Counted from the first letter of the stretch, positions 11,992-24,960 are shown. The stretch is DNA of 64,000 bases from Lunularia cruciata (GCA_948567375.1 OX419759.1:18754744-18818743); one strand, 5' to 3'. Made by a program: numbers and translations. The notes: generated by a model not told the origin, from the sequence alone.

Positions 11992-13355
11992 CCACCACCC
12001 CCATTGATATTGGATCTTTTTCCTTCTTCTTCCTCTTTCTCCTTGTAGAACTCAAACCACTTCTAAGCTCCTTTCTCAAAGTAGGATTCAAAGCAATCAA
12101 TTGGCTTACTATGATGTTAGCCTTGTGACTACCAACATCCTCCAAGACATTGTAGTTCCATTGTTGCTTTGAGATCAAGAAGTCCTCCATCTCCAACTTA
12201 TTCCTTGGAGTCTTTGTTGTTCATGATGTTGAAGTGCTTGTGCAAGTGCTCCTAGTAGGCATAGGAGTATCTTGACTAGGAGTAATTCCTTGAGAAGAGT
12301 GCACATCCTTTGCAAAATGAGTCTCTTCTTCTCTTGTGCAAAAAGATCCAAATTAAGACCCTTGGACTTTGAGCACTCTCCCTTCTCATACTTTCTCTCA
12401 AACACATCTATAGATGCTATCCCCTAAACTTTGTTTGGATTAGGAGGCACTTGGGTCTCAATTCCTCCCTCTTTCCCTTTATTGGCTCCTTTTTAACCCT
12501 TTCCTCCATGGGAAGTGGAATTTGGGCAATTCCTTTGGATGTGACCTCTTCCTCCACAACCAAAAAATTTTCTCTCATTGAAATTATTGGTTGGTTTTCC
12601 TTCTCTATATGGATAACTTCCATAACTCCTAGATCCTCTCCCAACATTTTGATCCACCTCTCTCTTCTCCCACAGTTGCACCACATTGATCTTAAGATCT
12701 GCAAGTTGTTCTGTGATGGTTTAAAGTGGATCCTTTGGTAGAGGTGCAAGAATTGGAACAACTACTACTTGTGGTGCAACCCTTGCTTCCAAAGTATCAG
12801 AAGTTACACCATACTTGTAGCCTTTAGGAGGATGCACAACCTCCTTCACCACCAAAGCACTCTCATCCCCTTCCAAACTCTCCTCCATAGCGGTCTTGAT
12901 AGCTTCAACCTTGGAAGAAAGTTTCTTATATCTCACTTTGCTTTTGATTTGTGGTCTCAACCTTCCCACAAAATTCTTGGTAAGCATAGCTCCTATGCCA
13001 ATCATAGTAGTCTCTATATCATCCCTACACTTCCTCAACACTATGCAAAATCTAGACTCTAACTTTTCCACTCTTTCCACATAGATTCTCACTTTCTCTC
13101 CATCTCCTTGCTTGAGAAAGATAATCTCAATGAGTGCTGAAGTCAAACTCTCCCAAGACTCTTCTTCCCTATCTCTCCTCTCTCTCTTTTGGTATTTTGA
13201 CTCATACCATGTAAGTGTTGCATCCTCAAAGAAATTTGGTAATAATGAGGCCCACTCATCCTCTCATTGTTATTTATGCAAGTTCTCTTGAAGTCTCTCA
13301 CAAAGGCCTCCACATCTTCTCCATCCTTGCCAAAGAGAACCGGGAGTTTCCTCAT
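11942..13355 (-). pseudogene. gag: Element B gag (broken)
   Basis: Starts MRKLPVLFGKDGEDVEAFV at 13355, a typical Gag start, and runs through several frames. A degenerate zinc knuckle at about 12600-12540 (GCGGRGHIQRNC) has lost its first cysteine. Stops and shifts occur at 13143, 12721, 12417 and 12175. Length and position fit a Ty3/gypsy capsid plus nucleocapsid. Confidence 0.8.
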
Positions 13356-14881
13356 CTTAATCCCTCACTATCTTTCTTTTGTCTCAATTTTTTTTCTCTT
13401 TTCTTTTCTCTCACTCTATAGAGTATATACATGACTAACACCATTTGAGAGTAATCCACCCTACAAAGGTTCAGGTTGCTCCATGATTTTTATAGCAACA
13501 TCAAATCCTAGAGTGCATATTAATCAAACTCTCATGGATAGTTTATCCATAAGTTGAAAGATTATCTCTATCATTAATCTTGAGAACTAACTCATAATGG
13601 TGATATTATTTCTGTAGCTATACTCAGACTCTCTCCAAGATCCTTCACCAAAGTTTCCAAAAGTGCTTTTACTCCACTACACTCATGTCTTTTTGGAAGT
13701 CCTTCCACTCCACAAACCTCACATAACTTCTTGGTCTTAGATCTTCTCGCTCCCAATCTTGGTGAAGAAGGTCTAACATGCAAACCCAAGTCAAGTAACC
13801 CTCTCCTTTCCCTCAATCTTTTCTTGTCTCAAAAGTGAATGGACATGAACTTGTATTATGTCCCTTCTCTCCACATAGAAAACACTTAGACTCACTCTTT
13901 CCTCCAAGTGGTATAGGTTTTTGAATCCTCTCAACACTTTCTTCAAATTCTATTCTTCAAATCCACCCCTACAATCACCTCAAAACCTTGGAGAACCTTT
14001 CATAGTCTCAATTTCCACTCTTGACGACTGTCCATGTTCCTAAGATGAATCTAAACACTCAAACATGCCTTTTGTTGCTCTCAAAGTCCTCATGCATGAG
14101 ATCTTAACTCTATAGAATTGACACTTCCTTACAATGTCACTCAAATCTCTCAATTGGTATGTCATAGTCCTCTAAAATTTTTCACACGTGATCACAACTG
14201 TACGGTGTCTCTCTCTACAAAATTTCAGGTCTTTTCATTGATCCATTTGGCCTAGAAACCTTTCTATTCATCATACATATTTCAAATTTGGTTTGAAAAC
14301 CACCTCTCTCACTTAAAAAACTCATAACTCTTTGCACAACAATGATTTCTCTCTAATTTTTGTGTCAGCAGGTAGGATACAATGCAATTAATTGTTTTAG
14401 AAATTTTCAAGACAATCCACTAAAAATTGAAGAAATGGCAGATTCCATACAATTTTCCAAAGAGCATACAATTGTGGGAGCAATTTACCCTATCAAGTTT
14501 TAAAAATTCTAGCCCAGTGCGCATAGTAGCCCTCACAATAATTTCAAGTGTGATAACTGAAAGATAGCCCAAGCTATCACATTTTAAGTCCAGATCTCAA
14601 ATTTGAGATTTTGCCCAAAATCATCTTAATCCCCAAAGTCTGCAATCCACCTCATACAATCTCTCCAAATCCTCTCATGTGTACAAGATGTACAAAATCA
14701 ACTCAAAGATATCATAATGAACTACAAGGTATAGAAATAGGTCCAAGTTCTCTAACATAAGTTCAGCCCTCTCCTCCCCTAAAGTTCTCTTTGAGTGAGC
14801 TCTCATAGTCTCCTTCTGTCTAATATAGAATTGCACGCGGAACATTATCTTGCCTTCTAGAGAGGTCTCAACAATGGAACC
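13356..14881 (-). other. Element B leader, with a second zinc-knuckle remnant
   Basis: About 1.5 kb between the 5' LTR and gag. Mostly without frames, but 13884-13843 encodes a canonical CX2CX4HX4C knuckle (CFLCGEKGHNTSSC), and a frame at 13816-13592 has a CEVCG...KRHEC cysteine cluster. A zinc knuckle before gag is not expected. It could be a leftover of another inserted element or a leader protein of this family. Confidence 0.45.
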
Positions 14882-14882
14882 A
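14869..14882 (-). other. Candidate primer binding site of element B
   Basis: Four T residues after the LTR end, the minus strand reads TGGTTCCATTGTTG. TGG is the expected first triplet; the tRNA is not identified. Confidence 0.4.
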
Positions 14883-14886
14883 AAAA

Positions 14887-14952
14887 TGTGAGCTAGCTTA
14901 TCTCTCACTCAAGATGAACCTCTGATGGCTATTAGGTAGTGCACCATGGACT
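14887..14952 (-). repeat. Element B 5' LTR, truncated to 66 bp
   Basis: Begins TGTGAGCTAGC like the left LTR and breaks off after caccatggac, where sequence copied from the left flank begins. Confidence 0.75.
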
Positions 14953-15189
14953 TGAATGATCTTTCTATATCTTCACCTTCTTTTGCTTCAACTACAATAA
15001 CATTGGACACACAATCATTGATAAATACTTGACACCATCAATTTCTTGTACTCCTTCCTTGCAGTCTTTGTCTTTTGCATTTACAACTGAAGCTTCCTTT
15101 AATGCCTTACCTCAAAGTCATGATCTTTGTACCTTCAAGGTCATCTCCTTCAAGCTTTGTTCTTTATCTTCCTTCACTTGGCTTGGACC
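14953..15189 (-). repeat. Duplicate of the E-family flank at 990-1228
   Basis: About 237 bp nearly identical to 990-1228, ending in the same cttggacct that precedes the left B LTR. It is again followed by a B LTR, so the left insertion junction exists twice. Confidence 0.8.
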
Positions 15190-15879
15190 TATGAGCCGGC
15201 CTGTCTCTCACTCAAGATGAACCTCTGATGGTTATTATGGTAGCACACCATGGACTAAGAAGGCAAGGAACCCCAAGTCCGTCATACTCTTCCAAGGCTA
15301 ACACTCCAAGACGCAAGCCATTGCTCACTAGAGAACTCAATGAGAGATAGATAGTTGCAAATGAAAGGATGATGAGTACTTCCTCACTCCTTATTTATAT
15401 ACTTGTGAAATAGTTATGCACTAAAGTTACTTTTTACCAAAGTAACTCAAGTTACTAGGCTAAAAGTCAAGTAAAGTAAAAAATTACAAAGAAATATCTA
15501 TCCACATGGGAATATTGTGCTAAGCATGTGATCTTATCTTGACCCAACAACTAAGTCAAGGATTCCTTTACATGCGCTATCCTTGGACTATAGAAGAATC
15601 CAAAACAAAAAGGCTTGCGGGCCCAAGAGTTCTCAACTCTTTCTTCAAAGCCAAACACCTAGGAATAATACCAAGTCAACACACTAGAATTTAAAATAGT
15701 GGTGCTCATCTTTTCCACTTCCTCTAAAGTAAGGTCCTCTCTATCTTAGCTATGATTAACTTTAGCTAATCATGACTAATGTAGAACCATCCTTTATCTT
15801 AATAGATAATATCTCTCAAGTACTTGTTATACTAAGCTAAATATCACAATACCACACACATGCCCAAATGGGTGTTACA
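15190..15879 (-). repeat. B-family LTR, second junction copy
   Basis: Complete LTR of about 690 bp without the A insertion, from TATGAGCCGG (TG changed to TA) to GGGTGTTACA on the plus strand. It shows the uninterrupted gtac site used by A in the left LTR. Its left flank equals that of the left LTR; its right flank is unrelated. Confidence 0.8.
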
Positions 15880-16115
15880 AACGTGCAATCCTTTTCTTGA
15901 CCTTACTCTCTTTTGGATCACCTTCTTCAGCTCTTTTTCCATCTCCTCCATTGGTAACTTAAAACAAGGAACATCTCTTCCTTCCATATAATCAATTGCC
16001 ACATGGAACTCTTCCTCATCTTCTCCTACTCCTTTGTCCATTGATTGCTAAACTTTGGGCTCACCTGTACTCTCATTGCAAGACTCCCTACTCTCCCAAT
16101 GTAAGTTCTTCTTCT
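15880..16115 (-). other. Unclassified fragment with an acidic short frame
   Basis: A minus-strand frame of about 53 codons (start 16041) is acidic then basic (GEDEEEFHVAIDYMEGRD, then KRVRSRK). I cannot assign it. It separates a B LTR from the D0 fragment. Confidence 0.3.
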
Positions 16116-17607
16116 TCTTTTGAACATGATGATGAGAGGAAGGAGTTTGTGGTGGTCTATGCTTGTTGCTCCAACAATTCAACATAGGGAAAGTATAGTT
16201 TATATGAAGGAGAGTGTTTGGCAACAGTATGGGCAATAGCACATTCTTGATGTTACCTATTTGGTAACCCCTTCACTCCCATCATTGATCATCAACCATT
16301 GAAGTGGTTGATGGAGTCCCACAAGCTTTTAGGGAAGCTTGCATGATGGGCTTTAATTTTAGAAGAGTATGATTTCATGGTTATTCATAAACCTAGAGTG
16401 ATGAACCATGAAGCAAACGGGTTGAATAGAAACCCATGTCCCAACCAATAGGATCAAATTCAAGCACATTGGCATGGTGAGACAGATGAGGAGATGGTGC
16501 CAAGTTTGCATGCATCTACCTTTCTATGTATATTCTTTGAGGCTTTAGTGGTATCTCTCTTAGTGCATATTGGAAGAATTATCAAGGTCATAGATCAAGA
16601 AGGTGGAGATATTGGTACAATTCAACAAGGTACTCATGATGCTATCTTAGTGATAGATTTTCTTTGCACTAGTGTTGTGGGTGGCACAATTTGTGCCTAG
16701 GAGAGAGAACATGTTCTTCAACAAGCCATGCAATTTAGATTGGAAGGCAGACATCTTCTTTGTGTATGGGAGGATGGTAGAGTGTGAGTAGTACAACTTT
16801 GATCTCAAAGACTATAGTTGGTTTGTCATGCTCATGAGGAGCAAGTGCATTTTGGAATAAAATATACATATAGCTTACTCCAAAGTTGATATTGTTGATG
16901 TGGTATGCAAACCAATGTGCAAATTTTTTTTACCAAATGTGTGGTTTGTGACTAAGTTAGAGCATCATTTAATGCTCCTATACCATAGTTACACGTATTA
17001 CCCATAATAGGATAAGGTTATCCGTGGATTTTGGACTTTGCTAGATCTCTATTGTTGACTCTAAGACATGATTGGTATGCTTTGGTTATGGTGGAGCACT
17101 TCTCCAAATGGATTGAGTTGGTGGTACTTCTTGACAAGTCCAATGAAGGGACAACTTACTCATTCCTAAATCAAGTTCTTAGTCATTTTGGTGCATCAAT
17201 TGAAGTTTTGATTGATCATGATACATATTTCTTGGGGGAGTTTCAGGCCTTGTCACACAAGGCCTTGATTGATCATCATACTTGCTCCCGAGATCACCCT
17301 AGAGTAGCAAGTGTTGTAGAGAGAGTGGTTCAGACGGTGAAGAGAGGATTGCATAAGTATGATTTGTAGAGAGGCCACTTAGGAGATTGGGATCTCCAAT
17401 TACCTTGGTTGGCCATGGGCTATCAATTCAGCCGGCAAGTCTCCTTAGCATCCTTGTCTCCTTACTATCTATGAACAAGATCCAAATTTACTTGCAGCCA
17501 TTCATCAAGATGCTATTGTAGTTTTGGACTCGGATGATCTAGATGTATGGATGAGCACATGTTCTCAATGTGTAGAGATCTTTTGAAGAGTGACACCGAT
17601 ACCCTTT
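16116..17607 (+). pseudogene. D0: RNase H and integrase fragment of an old D element
   Basis: Aligns with D2 from about 42430 to 43900: RNase H tail (DHQPLKWL-type run), linker, integrase zinc region and core (HFSKWIELV..., LIDHHT). Many stops. It stops at the 5-bp site ccttt (17603-17607), where D1 was inserted, and continues at 27411. This is the oldest D copy in the window. Confidence 0.85.
17603..17607. repeat. Target site duplication of D1 (left), ccttt
   Basis: The same ccttt starts the resumed D0 sequence at 27411-27415. Other D copies have a single cctttgagaac here. Confidence 0.85.
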
Positions 17608-18057
17608 ATCACACTATTTGTAGTGTCACATCTAGATTGCTTGGACACTAGAGTTCCAATGATAGTAGTTAGAGTTATTTTAGCAATATCTCAGAGACTA
17701 CTTTCTGATGGTCAGATTTTGTGTTCAAGGTACTGACTTCATGGTGGGGCCCACCATCATCTTGCACCGTTTGCACCGTTGAGTGTGCAATCAGCGGGAC
17801 CATTAGGGTTTCATACCTAGTTTGAGTCCAGGGGGTATACTTTTGAAGTGCAGCTCCAAAGAGCTCACTTCTCTGATGTTGAGCCTTTGAGTTCCTCGTT
17901 ATGGTAAAAAGAGGCCGGCAAGTGTCACTTGGATTCTCTTAGCTAGAGTGGGTGTGGCTTGACTATAATCAATGCCCTATTGTTAGCAGTTTATAGAGTA
18001 ATAGATCAAGTACTGATTTGAGTTAAGTGGATCTGAGAGTGGTAAACAATCTAATTA
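17608..18057 (+). repeat. D1 repeat A1
   Basis: About 450 bp matching A2 at 26858-27304 and the A repeats of D2. It begins with a damaged TGTCACGCC and ends ...CTAATTA, followed by the sequence acatcaaaaaagtg that also follows A1 in D2. Confidence 0.85.
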
Positions 18058-19344
18058 CATCAAAAAAGTGAAGTTAGGGGGAAATTGGATGCAAGAATTG
18101 AGAGTGTTGGTGGACTCGCTGATCATTGGTAGCTCAATTGGAGCTCAAGTTTTCCCTAGTGTGCAGAAGCTCATTTAATTGATGTAGATTTGGCATTAAG
18201 GCAGACGGTGTGTGGAAGCGTTGGCCAATTTTTGAGCAAAGAAGGAGCAATTTTTGAGCAATGGTTGTGGTTTTGAGCTCAAGAGGTGAAGGCAGGACCA
18301 ATTTGTTGCGAGTTGAGCTCAAAAAGTAAAATTGAAGGTGGAGTTGGGAAGTTATTCTCATGAATTTGTGATTTGGAGAAATCCATGTTTTCAATTTAGC
18401 TTGAGTGAAGAGTTATGGGAGATTTAGTGGTCAGCCAAATGTAGGGTTTATTTCAGATTTTGCTCGATTTTATGTCAGATTTTGGCCAGATTTGGAGGAC
18501 TTTTGCCAAGTTGGAGGACTTTCACAAGTTTGGAGGAGTTTTGCCAAATTTTGGAGGAGGTTCAAAGTGGCAAGAAGAAAGGCCTCATTTGGCGTTTAGA
18601 GGCTTAAGGCTGTGGGCTATGAGAGGCTATAAAGGCCTAGAAGGGCCAGCTTGCTGGCGTGAGGCTAGCTAGTTTAGAGTAGATCTTGGTCATTAGTTGG
18701 CAAAATCTGCACATCCTGCTAGATTGTGCACAACAGGGTTTGATCCTTAGATCTCTTGTTCTTAGTCTGGTGCCCTAGCCAACTAGTCCACCCTCACTTG
18801 TTGTCCTAGTGACTATGCCACTGTTATCTATGCACATGTAGTTTTGGCTACGAGAGGCAGTTTGATCCCATTTTTGGTGATCTTGGTAGCTTAGGACTTA
18901 TATACAAACTTCTCTTATGTCAAATGCCAAATGGTGGTAGAGTCAGGCCAGTGTTGTTTTATGAGATGGAGGGTTTTTGTTTAGATTTCTTGTGATTGGA
19001 CCCTTTCCATTCTTTGCTTCTTATTTGTGCACCACATTTGTGTGAGGTGTCTTGACTTTTGAGCATTGGTGCTCTGGTGTGCTCTCAGTAGTGATGACCA
19101 ATCAGACTATCTTTGTTTCTCTCCAATGAGGCAGGAAGTGATGACTTGCAGACTATGAGAGTGCGTGTTGTGATGGTAGGTTATAGGTTGCCCTTTCTCA
19201 TAGTGTAGTTATCTCGGTTAGAGTTACATTAGTGGGTGGCTTAGTTGGTTGGCACTTGGTGGTGTTGGCACTTGGTGGGGTACTTATGGTTGCGACTTGT
19301 GGTTGCAGTTTGTGGTTCCGGTTTGCAGTTGCAGTTACTTTGTC
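18058..19344 (+). other. D1 leader (untranslated)
   Basis: 1.3 kb without a conserved frame, aligned over its length with the D2 leader 35743-37096. It includes a tRNA-like stretch read on the minus strand (about 18725-18800), described separately for D2, and a region around 19130-19220 that is also recognisable in element F (47030-47130). Confidence 0.7.
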
Positions 19345-20990
19345 ATGATGGAGTTTGTTGGGGATTCTAGAGGAGTTAGCCCTATAGTACGCAGTGGGTT
19401 TACTCGGAGTGGCACTTGGTATTAGCCTGTATCTCAGGTCCTAGTGAGGGATGAGATCAACTCTGAGTTAGAGTTTGACACAATTGCTGATTCAGTTGAG
19501 AGTGCACTTGGTGTGTCCGCACCATTCTTGTGAGACATGGACAAGATTTAAGGGGCTTCTAAAGGCCCTAGGTGTTACTCTGGTACAATGGGTACCATTG
19601 AGTTGGATGGCTTCATCCAGGAGTTTGATAGTTGGTGTGATCTACGATAGATGCGTAACCCGACTTTGCTCACACCCTTCATGGCATGGAAGGGGTTGTT
19701 TTAGCATTTGGAGGGTCCACCAATGGATGAATACCATGAGTTCAAGAGAGCTCATTTGGAGGAGATTGAGTTATGGAGACAGTATTGGTCTCCAAACTAT
19801 GTCTCTATCACTTTAGGTTTGGTGGCAAGGAGCAAATCGGCTGTACCCACAAGTTCTAGCTCGAGTAGTGTTGGTGGAGCTAGTGGAGGTGCACTAGCTG
19901 GAGATAGTGTTACCATGAGTGGAGGTACCACTGCAAAAGGTGGTGTGATATCGGGGTTTAATCCCATGGTGGAGTTCTTCTAGTGTTTGAGGTAGAACTA
20001 CCAAGGAGTGCGGACCGACAAGCTGAGGAGCTTGTAGGAGTTCCAGCGGGAGGCTGGAGAGAGCTTAAGTGAGGCATACACTCGCATGAGGTGGCTGATC
20101 AGTTTCACTGAGGGAGTTACTAAGGCCTAGGTAGTCCACTTTTGGTATGGGATACTAGACAAGGAGTTACGACATAGAGTTCATGATGCTACATTGTTGT
20201 AGGCTACTTTGCCCACTTTGGCAGTGGTCTTTGGTTTGGTTGAGCATATTGAGCTCAACATGGTGGAGGAGAGACTGGTGACATCTAGATTTGGTAGGAT
20301 CTCATCTATGGTTGTGACTTCTTCTAGAGTGCAATAGAGTGCACCACGCCTAGTTGGTTTTTGAGGATAGGGTGGACAGCCTAGATCCTATGGAGCAAGT
20401 GGAGAGCCTACTGTAGTTAGATCCTTACCTTCATTTTTGGGTCAACAGCAACCAGTGAGTGGTAGTGTTGCTTGTTGGACTTGTGGTAGACCTCACCACA
20501 AGAAAGAGTGTACTAAAGGCAACAGACCTGATACCTCTGGTGCATCATAGCCAACACAAAGGTAGTGTGAGCATTGCCACAGATTTGGTCACACGAGTGA
20601 CCAGTGCTTTGACCTACACTTGGAGTTACGGAGTGGTGGGGCTACTATTGCAGGTAGTAGAGGAGCTCCAATTCATGGAGGACAAGGTGGTAGAGATGGT
20701 AGTAGAGGATCTACACCTAGTAGGGGTGGGGTACTTGCCCTTACTTCTGATACAACTATGGCTACTTGGATTGAGTAGTTGGAGCAAAGATTGGCTAGTA
20801 TGGCTATTGCTCAAGGGAGATCAGATTTGAGTGCTGAGGCTTCCACCTCATATGTTGGTGATAGAGATGCTTTGGACTTCATGTGTAGAGCAACACAAGT
20901 GGATGCATCTACAGTAGTGACTAGGAGGGCAATACGTGCTCCATAGCCTAGAGGAGCATTAGTGGAGTTGGACCCATAGAGAGGAGAGAT
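19345..20990 (+). pseudogene. gag: D1 gag with two zinc knuckles
   Basis: Starts at tandem ATGs (19345, 19348). The D2 copy has ACG at both, so D1 preserves the likely start. Capsid motifs WRQYWSPNYVSIT and FNPMVEFF are followed by two nucleocapsid knuckles: CWTCGRPHHKKEC near 20475, and a canonical CX2CX4HX4C (CEHCHRFGHTSDQC) near 20570. Then an R/G/S-rich stretch and a short coiled coil. Several TAG stops replace Gln codons retained in D2. Confidence 0.85.
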
Positions 20991-23510
20991 TGCGAGACAA
21001 GTCAGACTTCCCCAGTCTTTCATGCTATCTGAGGTATTATAGATGATATCCATGGTTCCTAGACATCCTAGTGTAGGTGTGGTAGGTGGTGATGGAGTGC
21101 ATGATGGACTACTTGCTAGGCAGCCACCTCCTACTACACAGACTGAGTCTAGCATGATGTTGGGGGCAACTCAGCAAATTATGCAGTGCCCTTTGTTTTT
21201 AGCCAATGACATGTTTACATTGGGAGTTGACCCAACTCCAATGTTCTGGTTGGCTGCCATGCTTTGTGAAAGTAGGGATGATGCGGTTCCTACTACTAGA
21301 GCAGAGGTGGTTGATAGTGGAGCTGACTTGGTTGAGGAGCATGGGATCCATTCAGCGACCAGTAGTTTATGGCAGGCAGCAATGGCTAGATTGGAGGAGT
21401 TGCCAACTAGACCGGCCTTTGAGAGAGCACGGTTCACACCTAGTGTTGTCCTATTGGATAACCAGAGGGAGATTTTCTATTTGGTGGGACCTTTAGGGAA
21501 AGTCTATACACCACAGAGAGTCTTGTTAGACTCTAGTGCATAGCTCCTTATGTTGGGGAAGGCTGCAGTAGTCGATCTGGAGTTACGGAAGACCAATGTG
21601 GAGAGGTGTTCATTTCTGATCTAGACATCTCTAGGTGGTGGTTTGACATAGTACATCACATGTGGAGAGCTTGTTGTCCAAGTTCAGCTTGGTCATCCAA
21701 CTGATAGCTCGGTGGTGAGAGCTCAGGCTACTACTCCCTAATGTTGGAGTCATATGATGTGCTAGTTGGGGAAGCAATGTTATACCCCATGAGTTTCAAC
21801 ATTGACTATTGGGAAGAGACAACCTCCTATAGACCTGGTTGGTAGTTTGGTGAGGGACGGGTATGTTGCCTACTAGGACACTTTAGTAGTGGCAGTCTTG
21901 GCTTACTATAGTCCAAGACCATAATAGCATCAATTTTAGCTTTCAGTGGTGTAGTTACTTGGCCTGGTGACTTGTTGGAGGGGAACGCCCATGTAGAGGA
22001 TACTTCAATACCAGAGGAAATCACTCGGATTTGGAGTACAAGTAGGATTGTTCCATCCACCTTGGATGTTTCATTGTGGAGTTCCAAGGAGGCATTGCAG
22101 CAACATGCAGATTGGTTGGTGCATTAGGCTTGGAGTGGAGCCTTTGTACCATCAAGAGATGAGCGTGAGGATCAGCCTCCAGAGTCAATTGCTTTGACAC
22201 CTCTGGATACCACTCTCATTACTTGGTAGTATCCAATAAAGAGGATATGTCTATTGGAGTTGTTTGGTGGGATTAGCACCAGACTAGTTGTGGTATTACA
22301 AACGGGTATACAAGTACAAAGGTACTTGTATGTTGAGAGATATGAGACTACTAGGAAAGTCTCTCTACATCATGTGCCACACTTGGCCTATTGCTATCTG
22401 GAGTTATTACTGATGTCAGCAATCAGAGGTTACTAGAAGGCCCTATCAATAGACATTTCCTTACTAGGAGCGCATGATCTGGAGAGACATGAGCCTATTC
22501 ACTTGGTGATTTTTGGATGGCCATGTTAGGAACATAAACGTGTTGGCCAAGGTTTGGGTCTTCAAGATCCTTATTCTGGTGTGTTTTGGGAGATGTTATG
22601 GATACTACAACATCTATAGGTTCATCAATCAGTTTCTCCAGCTTACCTTTTGGAGAATGTTCCTTTGATGGGTGATTCTCGCACCATAGTGGTGGTGAGT
22701 ACACATTAGGTCCATTCTTGGATAGGACTTGTTGTATTGTTAGATGTAATCAGAGTGGGATCATGAGCTCATTGTCTTTCTCTTTGGTGGATAAACCTCT
22801 TACCCAAAGAGGTTTTATAGTGTGCTTATGATGGGATTCAACAACTTGAGCACATCCTTGTTGATGACATCTTGGATGTTGGACGTCAGTCTCAAAAAAT
22901 GGTAGTGGCTGATAGGTCACCTATGGCAGTGGTGAACCTAGTTGGACAGCCTAAAGTCGCATTTCCCACACTCATGAGTTTCCCAAGCTCTCATGCTTTT
23001 TGAGAGGCAAGACCTGAACTTGTTTGAGACTCACAATTATAGCAATTGGTGGAGACCAATGCTGATGAGAGAGAGCGGGCAATGGGTTTTTGCTCCGGTA
23101 TTACCATTATTCTTGTAATGTCAGAGGCATCCAGGCATCAAGTGTTAGGTTAGGCTATGGACCTAAATTGTTTGACCTGGATTATGAGCTTTGGTTTGGC
23201 AGAGTAGCGTAGGATGCACTTGATAAGCATCATCACTCGGACACTTGTGAGCCTTGTGCCTATCAAGATAATTTAGGCACATGCTGGGGGCGATGGACCG
23301 AGTGGACATGGTATTCTTGGGACATAACCAGTAGCTACTAGGGAGAGTGGTCTACTTGGATAACCCTTGGTCCACTTGGGATGCAGCTAGAGGATACATG
23401 GAGCTTGCAGCCAGAGTGGAGGGAGTTTTTCATACAAAGGTTGGGACCTATAGTGGTCGGGAGCATGACACTATTGCTCCCAAGGGCCCAATGTAGCAGG
23501 CAGTCAATAT
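20991..23510 (+). pseudogene. D1 protease and DNMT3-like cytosine methyltransferase
   Basis: The protease signature DSSA is at about 21530 and the second signature near 21760. The methyltransferase follows: motif I LLELFGGIS near 22250, ERYE, the Pro-Cys of motif IV near 22520 (PC then TAG where D2 has Gln), motif VI ENV near 22655, motif VIII region near 22760, and the C-terminal ERERAMGF near 23070. The protein is C5-methyltransferase-like throughout but cannot be made in full because of about ten stops. The collinear match to D2 shows the domain belongs to the family. Confidence 0.85.
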
Positions 23511-24960
23511 GTCTTCCACTCCTACAATAGTTATAGAGGATACTTGGGAGCCAGATCTTGGACCCAAGCTTATTAGAGAGGAAAGACGGAAGGTTTGGAG
23601 GTTCTTGAGGAGCCACACGAGTTGTTTTGCCTTCAATATGAAGGATTTGGGTGCTCTGAAGGGACTTGGTATACAGATTGAGCTGACTAGCAATACACTA
23701 ATTTTCTAACGTCCTTATTGATATAGTGATATGGAGAGGACATTGATTCAGAGCCGGAGTAGTGACCTTTTTGAGGTTGGTTTGGTGGAGATTTCACATG
23801 AGAAGTATTCATCAGCGACAGTGATGTCAACCAAGAAGGATATGCATGGTAATTACATATGTAGGTGGATGTGTGGAGATGACCGTCCAATCAACCGACA
23901 GACCAGGGCTGATCGGTATGCCATGCCTACACCAGGAGATTTTTGATGCAATTGGGCATGCAAAGGTCTTTAGTACATTGGATCTTTGAGCATGATATCA
24001 TCAATTGCTAATCAAGGAGGAGTATATGTCCAAGATAACATTCTAGGCTATTGATCCTCACAACACGGATGTGTTATATCAATGGAGGTTCTTACCATTT
24101 GGGTTAAAGAACGGGTCATGGATAAGATCCTAGCTGGATTAGATTTTGCTCGGTGTTGTATTGATGACATTTTGGTCTATAGCACTACTGTGGAGGAGGA
24201 TGAGAGACAGTTGTTGGAGGTGTTCGAGAGGTTGAGATCTCATCGACTCAAATTACATCTTGGGAAGTGTAGGTTCTTCCATGAGCAAGTTGAGTATTTG
24301 GGTCACCTCGGAGGACTTGTTGTTCAACAGACCAAGGTGGAGGCTATTGCATGTATTCCTTGGCCTATGGATGTGAGCAGAGTGCGAGCATTTCTTGGGT
24401 TGGCAAACTTCTATTGCCGCTATGTTGAAGATTTAGTGCCATTGCCAAGGCCTTGAAAAATCTGACCAAGCTTACATGGGAGTGGTGTTAGGGAGATGAG
24501 CAGGATAGAGCTTTTGTAGAGCTCAAGGAGAGGTTGACATCTGCTCTTATTTTGAGAAGACCAATCAAAGGATGACCATTTCAAGTTCATATTGATTGGA
24601 GTATGTTGGGGCTTGGAGCAGTGCTCACCCAACATGATGATGAGGAGAAGGAGTTTGTGGTGGCCTATGCTAGTTGCTCAACAATTCAGCTGAGGCAAAG
24701 TATAGTTCATATGAGGGAGAGTGCTTGGCAGTAGTTTGGGTAGTAGCATATTTCTGATGTTACCTATTTGGTAACCCCTTCACTCTCATCACTGATCATC
24801 AGCCGCTAAAGTGGTTGATGGAGTCCAACAAGCTTTCAGAGAAGCTTGCACGATGGGCCCTAATTTTATAGGAGTATGATTTCACGATTATTCACAAACC
24901 TAGGGTGGTGACCCATGATGCAAATGGGTTGAGTAGAAACCCATGTCCCAACCAGCAAGA
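23511..24960 (+). pseudogene. D1 reverse transcriptase and RNase H
   Basis: RT motifs FRSHTS/LRSHTS, MPTP, WRFLPFG and the catalytic YIDD-type site (CIDDILVYSTT near 24160), then FLGLANFY and the RNase H start (HIDWSMLGLGAVL near 24590) and DHQPLKWLME. About 60 codons between the RT palm blocks are shortened (NAPAEFQ region lost near 24105). Many stops. Confidence 0.88.

Larger units (their letters stand above)
1229..14952 (-). mobile_element. Element B: Ty3/gypsy retrotransposon (non-chromodomain), interrupted by element A
   Basis: Minus-strand element with order gag, protease, RT, RNase H, integrase read from high to low coordinates. Its 3' LTR lies at the left (1229-1419 plus 8036-8534, split by element A). 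The right LTR is cut short at 14952 and followed by a copied piece of the left flank. LTR ends on the minus strand are TGTAACACCC and GCTCACA. Many stops and frameshifts make it inactive. A less damaged relative sits at 61147-64000, and solo LTRs occur at three other places in the window. Confidence 0.85.
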
